Shown here piece after piece: positions 45,294 to 53,029 of a stretch of 64,000 nt of DNA. The stretch comes from Paracoccus subflavus. GTDB lineage: Bacteria; Pseudomonadota; Alphaproteobacteria; Rhodobacterales; Rhodobacteraceae. The notes below the pieces were generated by a model. The model made no database searches. It had not been told where the DNA came from and was given only the letters and a program-made list of their open reading frames with translations. Position 1 is the stretch's first letter. Each line of letters starts with the position of its first letter. The translations under genes and the position numbers were made by a program. The stretch covers positions 1 through 64,000 of the forward strand of contig NZ_SISK01000002.1 of assembly GCF_004310345.1 (NCBI RefSeq), read 5' to 3'.

Positions 45294-46244
45294 ATGGCGC
45301 GCATCGGATACCACGCCTCGCACGAGCAGTTTGCACCCGCCGCCCTGCGGGATCTGGCGATTCGCGCCGAGGCGGCGGGGTTCGCGGCGATCAAGTGTTC
45401 CGACCACCTGCAACCCTGGAGCGCGAGTCAGGGCCAGTCGGGCCATGCCTGGTGCTGGCTGGGGGCGGCCATGCAGGCCACCACGCTGCCCTTTGGCAAC
45501 ATCGCGGCACCGGGCTATCGCTATCATCCCGTGGTGATGGCGCAGGCGGCGGCCACGCTGGCGCAGATGTTTCCGGGACGGTTCTGGCTGGCGCTGGGCA
45601 CGGGTCAGGCTCTCAACGAGGCAATGACCGGCGGCGTCTGGCCGGACAAGCCCGAACGCAATGCCCGGCTGAAGGAATGCTTTGACGTGATGGCGGCGCT
45701 GCTGCGCGGGGAAACGGTCACGCATCGCGGTCGGATCACCGCGATCGAGGCGCGGGTCTGGTCCTTGCCCGATGCACCCCCGCCTCTGCTGGGCGCGGCC
45801 GTGACCGAGGATACGGCCCGTTTTGTCGGGGGCTGGGCCGACGGGCTGCTGACCACAGGCGGCGACCCCGGACACGTCGCCCGCGTGATCGAGTCCTTCC
45901 GCGAGGGTGGCGGGGCGGGCAAGCCCGTCCATGTCCAGCACGCCCTGTCCTGGGCGCCCACCCAGGATGAGGCCATGGCCCAGGCGCTGGACCAATGGGC
46001 GCCCGCCGCCATCGGGGGCGAGGTGAACTGGGATCTGCGTCGGCCTTCGGATTTCGACCTTCTGGCCCCGCTTGTGGACGAAAACCGGATCGCACGGTCG
46101 GTCCGCGTGTCCGCCGATCCGGGGCTGCACCGCGCCGATGTCCAGGCCTTGGCCGATCTGGGCGCAGATACGGTCTTTCTGCACAATGTCGGGCGGAATC
46201 AGGAAGACTTCATCGACATGGCAGGCAGGGAACTGGTGGGGTGA
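45294..46244 (+). CDS. LLM-class FMN-dependent oxidoreductase (TIGR03885-like, non-F420)
   Basis: A 316-residue luciferase-like flavoprotein monooxygenase. IGYHASHEQFAPAALR and CSDHLQPWSASQGQSGHAW are typical of the TIGR03885 subgroup, which is predicted to use FMN rather than coenzyme F420. ALGTGQALNE and LTTGGDPGHVARVIE follow. Substrate unknown. It lies 66 bases after cobO on the same strand, but a link to cobalamin is unproven. Confidence 0.85.
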   Translation: MARIGYHASHEQFAPAALRDLAIRAEAAGFAAIKCSDHLQPWSASQGQSGHAWCWLGAAMQATTLPFGNIAAPGYRYHPVVMAQAAATLAQMFPGRFWLALGTGQALNEAMTGGVWPDKPERNARLKECFDVMAALLRGETVTHRGRITAIEARVWSLPDAPPPLLGAAVTEDTARFVGGWADGLLTTGGDPGHVARVIESFREGGGAGKPVHVQHALSWAPTQDEAMAQALDQWAPAAIGGEVNWDLRRPSDFDLLAPLVDENRIARSVRVSADPGLHRADVQALADLGADTVFLHNVGRNQEDFIDMAGRELVG

Positions 46245-46295
46245 ACCCCGCCGGGGAATGGGCATGGCGGGCGACCCCGCCACCATGCCCAAGGA

Positions 46296-46448
46296 TCAAA
46301 GCTGTTCCTGGACATCCTCGTTGGGCTTGTTCTGGGTCTTGGCCGGGTTCATCACGTCGAATTCCTTGGGCGAATGGGCCTTGCCCTCGTGTTCGCCCTG
46401 GCCGTTCCGACGGTCCGGTTCGGGGGTGTTCTTGTCCGTATCGGCCAT
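46296..46448 (-). CDS. Small hydrophilic protein of unknown function (50 residues)
   Basis: A 50-residue protein starting MADTDKNTPEPDRRNGQG and ending NKPNEDVQEQL. It is highly hydrophilic, with no membrane segment or cysteine, and looks intrinsically disordered. AAGGAAAGG lies 8 to 14 bases before the ATG, and codon use fits its neighbours. It lies between the convergent oxidoreductase gene and nadE. I recognise no family. Confidence 0.55.
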   Translation of the reverse strand: MADTDKNTPEPDRRNGQGEHEGKAHSPKEFDVMNPAKTQNKPNEDVQEQL

Positions 46449-46511
46449 GATCGCGCCTTTCCTTGTTGCAACGCCATCCGCCGAAGCCCCGGACGGGCCA
46501 TCGGGTTCCGA

Positions 46512-48170
46512 TCACGCCTTGTCGCGCCAGCGGTTCACCAGCGGATAGCGACGGTCCAGCCAGAAAGCCTTGGTCGAAATTCGCGGTCCCGGCGCGGCCT
46601 GGTAGCGTTTCCATTCGCTGCCATAAAGCAGCCGTTCCACCTTGGTCACGGTGTCGGCGTCGAACCCTTGTTCAACCAGATCGCGCAGGGACAGATCCTT
46701 TTCGACCAGCCCGTCCAGGATCGCGTCCAGCACCTCATAGGGGGGCAGCGAATCCTGGTCCACCTGATCGGGGCGCAGTTCGGCCGATGGCGGCTTGGCG
46801 ATGATCCGGGGAGGGATCACCTCGCCCGCCGGGCCCATCATCCAGCCGCGGTGGTTGGCGTTGCGCCAGCGGCAGGTTTCAAACACGCGGGTCTTGTACA
46901 GATCCTTGATCGGGTTGTAGCCGCCCGCCATGTCGCCATAGATCGTGGCGTAACCGACGCCCACCTCGGACTTGTTGCCGGTGGTCAGAAGCATCCCCCC
47001 GAACTTGTTGGAAATCGCCATCAGCATGACGCCGCGCAGGCGGGACTGGATGTTTTCCTCGGTGATGTCGGGCTCCGTCCCTGCCATCAGATGCGCCAGG
47101 GCATCCGATACTGCATCGCGCGCGCCGTCGATGCGTACCGTATCCAGACGGGTGCCCAGCCGCGCCGCGCAGTCCGCCGCATCGTCAAGGCTGGTCTGCG
47201 AGGTGTATTCGCTGGGCAGCATCACGCAATGGACATTCTGCGGTCCGATGGCGTCAGCGGCGATGGTCGCCACCAAGGCGGAATCGATTCCCCCCGACAG
47301 GCCCAGCACCACCCGCGAAAAGCCCGACTTGCGCAGGTATTCGCGCAGGCCCAGCATCATCGCCTGGTAATCCTGTTCCCATTCGTCGGGCTGGGGGGCC
47401 ATTTCGCCGGGTTCGGCGCGCCAGCCATCATCCGTCCGGGTGAAATCCACATGGGCCAGCATCTCGGCAAAGGGTGGCAGTTGCACGACCTTTCTGCCGC
47501 CGGGGTTCAGAACGAAGCTGGCGCCATCATAGAGCTGATCGTCCTGACCGCCCACCATGTTGACATAAACCAGCGGCAGACCCGTTTCCACGACCCGCGC
47601 GACCATGTGTCCCATCCGCAGGTCCAGCTTGTTTCTGTGATAGGGCGATCCATTGGGGATCACCAGGATCTCGGCCCCCGTTTCGGCCAGGGTCTCGGCC
47701 ACGTCGGGGGCCCAGCCATCCTCGCAGATGGGCGATCCGATCCGCGCCGCGCCGACCGGATAGGGCCCGCTGATCGGACCGCTGTCGAACAGGCGCAGTT
47801 CGTCGAAAAGCTGCTTGTAGGGCAGGCGGTGCTTGAGCACGCGCGCGACCAGTTCGCCATTCCGAAAGACCCAATAGGCGTTGTATAGCCTGTCCCCGTC
47901 ACGCCAGGGTCCGCCGATCCCCAGGGTCGGCCCATCCGTGCAGCGCGCCGCCAGCGTCAGGATCGCTTCCTCGGCCTGTCGGGTAAAGGCGGGCTTCAGC
48001 ACCAGATCCTGGGTCTGATATCCGGTGATGAACATCTCGGGCAGGGCCAGCATGTCGGCGCCCGCCTCGCGTGCGGTTTTCCAGGCGTCATGGGCCTTGG
48101 CGGCATTGCCCGGCAGGTCGCCTACCGTGGCGTTGAGCTGGCCGATGGTCAGGCGGAAACGGTTGGTCAT
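46512..48170 (-). CDS. nadE: Glutamine-dependent NAD+ synthase
   Basis: A 552-residue enzyme making NAD from deamido-NAD, ATP and glutamine. The N-terminal amidase (nitrilase fold) has the Glu of LALPEMFITGYQTQDL, the Lys of LKHRLPYKQLFDE and the Cys of GSPICEDGWAPD. The C-terminal synthetase has SRVVLGLSGGIDSALVATIA (PP-loop) and TTGNKSEVGVGYATIYGDMAGG. The start MTNRFRLTIGQLNATVGD fits; longer in-frame sequence is antisense to the MORN gene. Confidence 0.96.
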   Translation of the reverse strand: MTNRFRLTIGQLNATVGDLPGNAAKAHDAWKTAREAGADMLALPEMFITGYQTQDLVLKPAFTRQAEEAILTLAARCTDGPTLGIGGPWRDGDRLYNAYWVFRNGELVARVLKHRLPYKQLFDELRLFDSGPISGPYPVGAARIGSPICEDGWAPDVAETLAETGAEILVIPNGSPYHRNKLDLRMGHMVARVVETGLPLVYVNMVGGQDDQLYDGASFVLNPGGRKVVQLPPFAEMLAHVDFTRTDDGWRAEPGEMAPQPDEWEQDYQAMMLGLREYLRKSGFSRVVLGLSGGIDSALVATIAADAIGPQNVHCVMLPSEYTSQTSLDDAADCAARLGTRLDTVRIDGARDAVSDALAHLMAGTEPDITEENIQSRLRGVMLMAISNKFGGMLLTTGNKSEVGVGYATIYGDMAGGYNPIKDLYKTRVFETCRWRNANHRGWMMGPAGEVIPPRIIAKPPSAELRPDQVDQDSLPPYEVLDAILDGLVEKDLSLRDLVEQGFDADTVTKVERLLYGSEWKRYQAAPGPRISTKAFWLDRRYPLVNRWRDKA

Positions 48171-48293
48171 GGATGGCAGCCCCTGTTTCTCTCGGCCCCG
48201 TGATAGGGGATGGCTTGTGCAAGGGAAAGTCGGGCTTTGCGCCCGGGGTTCCGCTGCGCTAGACCATGGGGCAAAAGTCGAAGGGCAAAGGCG

Positions 48294-49745
48294 ATGAAGG
48301 CGGCAAGTTTGGCGGCTGTTCTGATGCTGCTGGCGGGCACGGCTGCGGCGGATGCGCAGGTCGTGACCAAGCAATACGACGACGGCGGCGTTTACGAGGG
48401 AACATTCCGCAACGGCCGCCAGCACGGCCAGGGCACCTATACGCTGCCCAATGGCTATCGCTATGAAGGCGACTGGGTCGAGGGCGAGATTCTGGGCCAG
48501 GGTCGGGCCACCTTCCCGAACGGATCGGTCTATGAAGGCCAGTTCGTGCAAGGCAAGCCCCACGGAATGGGCACCATCACCTATGCCGATGGCGGCACCT
48601 ATGCCGGCACCTGGGTCGAGGGAGAGATCACCGGCAAGGGCGAGGCGCGCTATGCCAACGGTTCGGTCTATGTGGGCGATTTCGTCAAGGGGCTGCACCA
48701 GGGCAAGGGCGTGCTGACCCAGTCCAACGGCTATCGCTACGAGGGCGACTGGAACGCCGGCGTCCGCGAAGGCCAGGGGCGCATCACCTATCCCGACGGC
48801 GCCGTCTACGAGGGCGGGATGCTGGCCGGGCAGCGCGCAGGCAAGGGCCGGCTGACCATGGCCGACGGCCTGGTCTATGACGGCGTATGGTCGGCGGGAC
48901 AGATGTCGGGCACAGGCGTTCTGGTCCAAGGAACGGGCGACCGCTACGAGGGCCAGATGCTGAACGGTCGCCGCGAGGGGCAGGGGGTCGCCACCTATGC
49001 CAATGGCGATGTCTATGACGGCGCCTTCAAGGCCGACCGCCGCCACGGCCAGGGAACCTTCACCGGGACCGATGGCTATGTCTATACCGGCCAGTGGGTC
49101 GAGGGCCGGATGGAGGGCGAGGGCAGGATCACCTATCCCGACGGGTCCGTCTATACGGGCCGCATGAAGGACGATCGCCCCGATGGGCAGGGCACCATCA
49201 CCTATCCCGACGGGGCCAGCTATTCTGGGGAATGGGCCGCGGGCGTCATCGACGGCAAGGGCAAGGCCACCTATGCCAACGGCATGGTTTACGAGGGCGG
49301 CTTCCGGAATGCCCGCAACCACGGGCAGGGGCGGATGACCTATCCCGACGGTTATGTCTATACCGGCGCCTGGGCGGACGGCCAGCGTCATGGCGGAGGA
49401 CAGGCCACCTATCCCGACGGCACGGTTTATACCGGCAGCTTCGTCAACGGGCTGCGCGAAGGCCAGGGCCGGCTGACCACCCCGGACGGTTTCACCTACG
49501 AAGGCGGCTGGAAGGCGGGCGAGATCGACGGGGCAGGCGTTGCAACCTATGCCAGCGGCGACCGCTACGAAGGCAGCTTCGTGGCGGGCAAGCGGCAGGG
49601 CCAGGGCGTGATGCGGTATGTCAGCGGCGAGGTTGCGTCGGGGGAATGGGACCAGAACCGGCTGGTTGAAAGCGGTGCGGTCCCCCAAGAGGATGCAGAA
49701 ACCGAAACCCCCGCCATGCCTGCCGAGGCGCCGCAGGCACCCTGA
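48294..49745 (+). CDS. Secreted MORN-repeat protein with 18 tandem repeats
   Basis: A 483-residue exported protein. A signal peptide (MKAASLAAVLMLLAGTAAADA) is followed by 18 consecutive 23-residue MORN repeats of the form YEGxWxxGxxxGxGxxxYxDGxx, then a partial 19th (SGEWDQNRLV) and a Glu/Pro/Ala-rich tail. The DNA shows the matching 69-base period. Several repeats keep the full pattern; a few vary at the first tyrosine or central glycine. Bacterial MORN proteins are often called membrane or lipid associated, but no role is known here. It is divergent from nadE. Confidence 0.9.
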   Translation: MKAASLAAVLMLLAGTAAADAQVVTKQYDDGGVYEGTFRNGRQHGQGTYTLPNGYRYEGDWVEGEILGQGRATFPNGSVYEGQFVQGKPHGMGTITYADGGTYAGTWVEGEITGKGEARYANGSVYVGDFVKGLHQGKGVLTQSNGYRYEGDWNAGVREGQGRITYPDGAVYEGGMLAGQRAGKGRLTMADGLVYDGVWSAGQMSGTGVLVQGTGDRYEGQMLNGRREGQGVATYANGDVYDGAFKADRRHGQGTFTGTDGYVYTGQWVEGRMEGEGRITYPDGSVYTGRMKDDRPDGQGTITYPDGASYSGEWAAGVIDGKGKATYANGMVYEGGFRNARNHGQGRMTYPDGYVYTGAWADGQRHGGGQATYPDGTVYTGSFVNGLREGQGRLTTPDGFTYEGGWKAGEIDGAGVATYASGDRYEGSFVAGKRQGQGVMRYVSGEVASGEWDQNRLVESGAVPQEDAETETPAMPAEAPQAP

Positions 49746-49787
49746 TCCGCGCCGCAACCGGCATGTCCGAAATCATGGCACGGGACG

Positions 49788-50753
49788 TCAGTTCTTCAGC
49801 ACGATGCAGCGGCCGCCAAGCTGGCGCAGGCGGATGCAGAAAATATCGGCCTCGCGCCGGCTATCCCACCCGATCTGCGCGGTATAGACCGCGCGCGCCT
49901 GACCGGTGATGCGCTTGCGGACATAGCCCACCTGCTTGTCGCCCAGGATCGGGCGCAGGGTGCGGTTCAGGCGGGCCACCTGCCGGATCGCGCCCGACTG
50001 GCTGGGATGGCTGGCCACGATCACGCCCCAGGGAAAGACCTTGGGCTGGACCATGAATTCGCGCAACTTGCGGTCGCCCCCCAGTTTCTCGCAGGCCGGG
50101 CGAAAACCCATGTCGGGGTCCAGCGACAGCTTGACCTCGGATGCGGGGGGCGGATTGTCGCGCCAGCGCAGTGCCTCGACCCCGGTAATGGCTGCGACAT
50201 AATCCTGGGTTTCGTACGGCAGCGTTCCGTTGTTGCTCACGAACCGCGCCGCCCGCGCCTCGCCGCCGTTATAGGCGACGGCGGCCAGGCCGATATTGCC
50301 GAACAGGTCGGTCAGGTGACGCAGATACCAGGCCGACTTGTGGATGGCCTGCGCCGGGTTGAAGGGATCGCGCAGGCCATAAAGCGCCGCCGTGCCGGGC
50401 ATGAACTGGGCGATCCCCAGCGCCCCCACCGGGCTGATCGCGCCGGGTTCGAAGCGGCTTTCCTTCCACAAAAGGCGGGCCAGGAAATGCGGGTCCAGCC
50501 CGTGTTCCACGGCGCTGGTTTCGATCAGGCGGCAGACATCGGCGACGTAATGGTCGCGCCGGATGCAATGGCGGCCATCATCGGTGCACCGTGTTCGTTC
50601 ATCAGGAGCCGAGGCATCCGGCCTGTCCTGGATCCGGGGGGTCTGATCGACGGCCGCCCCGCCCTGGGGCGGGGCGGCGTCGGCCACCGCGGCGACCGCC
50701 AGATGGAAAAGGAACAGCCATGCCGGAAACGACCGCAAAGGGCGGAGCGTCAT
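49788..50753 (-). CDS. Lytic transglycosylase (SLT domain) with SPOR-like C-terminus
   Basis: A 321-residue periplasmic peptidoglycan hydrolase. After a signal peptide (residues 1-26) comes an SLT domain with the catalytic Glu98 in LLWKESRFEPGAIS, GALGIAQFMPGTAALYG, and AAVAYNGGEARAARFV. The C-terminal 90 residues (VGYVRKRITGQARAVYTAQ, ADIFCIRLRQLGGRCIVLKN) resemble SPOR domains that target division septa. It lies just downstream of the Lys/Ala-rich gene, with 13 bases between. Confidence 0.88.
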   Translation of the reverse strand: MTLRPLRSFPAWLFLFHLAVAAVADAAPPQGGAAVDQTPRIQDRPDASAPDERTRCTDDGRHCIRRDHYVADVCRLIETSAVEHGLDPHFLARLLWKESRFEPGAISPVGALGIAQFMPGTAALYGLRDPFNPAQAIHKSAWYLRHLTDLFGNIGLAAVAYNGGEARAARFVSNNGTLPYETQDYVAAITGVEALRWRDNPPPASEVKLSLDPDMGFRPACEKLGGDRKLREFMVQPKVFPWGVIVASHPSQSGAIRQVARLNRTLRPILGDKQVGYVRKRITGQARAVYTAQIGWDSRREADIFCIRLRQLGGRCIVLKN

Positions 50754-50766
50754 CGCCTTTTGCCCC

Positions 50767-51684
50767 TTACTTGGACTTGCCGGAACCCTTCTTGTCCTTG
50801 CCAGCCGCCTTGTCGGCCTTTTTCGTGGCCTTGCGGGCAACCTTTTCCGCATCCTTGCGGGCAACCTTTTCAGCTTTCTGGGCGTCCTTGGTCGCTTTCT
50901 TCGCGGCCTTTTCGGCTTTTTTCTCGGATTTGCGGGCCTGCTTCTCGGCCTCCTTCGCGGCCTTGCGCTCGGCCTTTCCCAGGGGGGCGGCAGTCGGGGC
51001 AACAACGGCGGCCGGGACGGGCGCTTCGGTCAGGGGGGTGGGATCGCTTGCCGGTTTCGCCTTGGCAACACGGCGCGAGGCGGTGCGCAGGTCGGGCTTG
51101 CGTGGCTCGGCCTTCTTGCGGCCCGCCGGTTTGCGCGCGGGCTGCGCAGGGGCCCGACGGGCGGGCTTGGGTTTTGCGGCAACCGGCTGCGGCTGGGCCG
51201 AGGCGGTCATGGACGCGGATGTCCGATCGGACAGAGGCTGGCTGGAATCAGCATCGCCGGAGCCTGCCTGTCCTGCCTCGGATGCCTCGACCGCGGAATC
51301 GGCCGCAGAATCGAACGCAGGATCCACCGCAGAATCGTCAGGGGTATCGTCGGCGGGTTGCGCGGGTTCGGTGCGGCTGCGCCGATCCTGTTCGCGCTGG
51401 GCCCGCTTCAACGCCAAGGACAGCAGGCTGCGCGGCGAAACGCTGTTGCCGCCGGCCTCGCCATTGTCCTCGGCTCCTTCCCCGGCAGGGGCTTCTGACC
51501 CGTTCTCGGTCTCGACCTCGACAGCCGTGTCGGATGCGCCGGGCAGGGCGGTTTCAAGATCGGCGATCAGGGTCGTCAGCGCCGCGTCGTCCAGCCCGCG
51601 CAGCGCCTGACCGCGGCTGTCGCCTGTCAGGCGCTGCTGATCGGGGGTCAACAGTTCCCGTTCCAACCTTGCATAATTCGGCAT
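50767..51684 (-). CDS. Lys/Ala-rich low-complexity protein (histone H1-like tail)
   Basis: A 305-residue protein. The N-terminal part (1-40, MPNYARLERELLTPDQQRL) may be folded; 40-150 is acidic and Asp/Glu/Ala/Ser-rich; 150 to the end is Lys/Ala/Pro-rich with repeated KAxKKA, KAEKAAKKA and ARKDAEKVARK motifs like histone H1 or phasin-type tails. No family can be named. GAGGAAACAG precedes ATG 51684. Likely one transcript with the transglycosylase. The tail could bind DNA, RNA or anionic polymers. Confidence 0.7.
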   Translation of the reverse strand: MPNYARLERELLTPDQQRLTGDSRGQALRGLDDAALTTLIADLETALPGASDTAVEVETENGSEAPAGEGAEDNGEAGGNSVSPRSLLSLALKRAQREQDRRSRTEPAQPADDTPDDSAVDPAFDSAADSAVEASEAGQAGSGDADSSQPLSDRTSASMTASAQPQPVAAKPKPARRAPAQPARKPAGRKKAEPRKPDLRTASRRVAKAKPASDPTPLTEAPVPAAVVAPTAAPLGKAERKAAKEAEKQARKSEKKAEKAAKKATKDAQKAEKVARKDAEKVARKATKKADKAAGKDKKGSGKSK

Positions 51685-51749
51685 TGCTGTTTCCTCGGCC
51701 CTGACGCGGATTTTTGTGCGGGATGTTGGGCGAGTTTTCACCGCATTGC

Positions 51750-51782
51750 AAATGGAAAGGCCCCGGCCGATGCCGGGGCCCT
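51750..51782 (-). terminator. Intrinsic terminator of the L,D-transpeptidase gene
   Basis: GGCCCCGGC (51759-51767) and GCCGGGGCC (51772-51780) form a perfect 9-bp stem with a 4-base loop, 32 bases after the transpeptidase stop codon. On the minus strand it is followed by TTTCCATTTG. Confidence 0.75.
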
Positions 51783-51811
51783 GATGTGGGGGTTTTCGCG
51801 GACCTTCGCGC

Positions 51812-52666
51812 TTACGGATAGGTCGTATCGGTCATCGTCGTCACCGGCATGCTGGCCGGGGTCGAGACGGTCGTGACCGCATACGGATCCGTGACCTGCA
51901 TCGGAGCCGAGGCCGCAACGGCAGCCGAGGCGGGCGCCGGGGCCGGTTGTACCTGCCCGGCCGGCATCACATACCCTTCGGGGGTTTCGGTCATCGGCCC
52001 CTCCATGCGGATGCTTTCCTCCTGGCTGCGGACACGGACGGTGGTGCCGGTTTCCACCTGTTCGAACAGGTCGATGACATCCTGGTTGAACAGCCGGATG
52101 CAGCCCGCCGAGGTCGCCTTGCCGATGGACGACGGGTCCATGGTGCCATGGATGCGGTAATAGGTGTCGCGCCCGCCTTCGTACAGATACAGGGCCCGCG
52201 ATCCCAGGGGGTTGTGCATGCCGCCCGACAGCCCGTCCGAGAATTGCTGGTACAGGTCGGGCTGCGTGCGGATCATGTTGTCGGTCGGCCGCCAGCTTGG
52301 CCAATGGGCTTTGCGGGCGATGGTCGCGGTTCCCGAATAACCCGTGCCGGCCCGGCCCACGGCCACGCCATAGCGCATCGCCATGCCGCCCGGCTGGACG
52401 TGATACAGCACGCGGGCATAGGGATCGACCACGATCGTGCCCGGCGCTTCAGAGCCATTGTAGGGCACCTGCTGGCGCTGGTTGCGGTCGGTCAGATAAG
52501 CCGCGCGGACGGCGGGGATTTGGATCGGTTCCCCGTTCGGGCCGGTATCGGTGCGGGCTTCGTAGAATGCGGGAACCGGCGGCGTGCCCAGTGTAACGGG
52601 TTGGCTGCTGTTTCCACATGCGGCCAGACCCAGGGCAACCGCCGTGAACAGGGAAACGAGACGCAT
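51812..52666 (-). CDS. L,D-transpeptidase (YkuD domain) lipoprotein
   Basis: A 284-residue envelope protein. The lipobox LAAC (Cys17) marks it as a lipoprotein. The YkuD catalytic motif IHGTMDPSSIGKATSAGCIR lies near residues 175-195, with the nucleophilic cysteine in SAGC. It should cross-link peptidoglycan or attach proteins through 3-3 or related linkages. The C-terminal 60 residues are Pro/Ala/Thr-rich. A terminator follows. Confidence 0.92.
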   Translation of the reverse strand: MRLVSLFTAVALGLAACGNSSQPVTLGTPPVPAFYEARTDTGPNGEPIQIPAVRAAYLTDRNQRQQVPYNGSEAPGTIVVDPYARVLYHVQPGGMAMRYGVAVGRAGTGYSGTATIARKAHWPSWRPTDNMIRTQPDLYQQFSDGLSGGMHNPLGSRALYLYEGGRDTYYRIHGTMDPSSIGKATSAGCIRLFNQDVIDLFEQVETGTTVRVRSQEESIRMEGPMTETPEGYVMPAGQVQPAPAPASAAVAASAPMQVTDPYAVTTVSTPASMPVTTMTDTTYP

Positions 52667-53029
52667 TGTTCATCATCCTTCATGGCCTCTGGTGCGACAG
52701 GATTTCGCGACCCTCGGCGTGGCAAAATGATCCGGTCCGCCGCAAGCTGCGGGCCGACATGATTCGAGTTGGCTTCATCAGCCTGTTACAGGCATTCGGC
52801 GTCAACCCTTGCCGCCTTGTGCGCCAAACGGCAATCCCCGCCTTGTGGCGAAAGTGCGGCACTTTGTTCAAGATTGGCTGATCAGGAACAATCGGGCGGC
52901 GGTTTCGGTTGCATCGTCATCCCCGCCCAGCCCGGACGCGACCCGGCCCGACCCGCCAGTTTCCCCCGCCGGTTGCCCCTTGCCGCCGGCCCGTCTAGGC
53001 TGGCCCGAAACCAGAAGCATTCCCGTTCC
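52667..53029. other. Intergenic region of 363 bases between divergent envelope and exporter genes
   Basis: This stretch holds the promoters of the L,D-transpeptidase (minus) and the MFS exporter (plus). A short CCTGTTACAGG palindrome lies at about 52782-52792. I see no conserved RNA fold or gene. Confidence 0.5.

Noticed and set aside
48294-49745. A CRISPR array or minisatellite suggested by the 69-base periodicity
   Set aside because: The repeats are in one reading frame with the MORN motif and have no spacers; they are coding.
48171-49757. An N-terminal extension of NadE
   Set aside because: It is antisense to the MORN repeats and merely repeats their pattern; NadE homologues begin at MTNRFRL.
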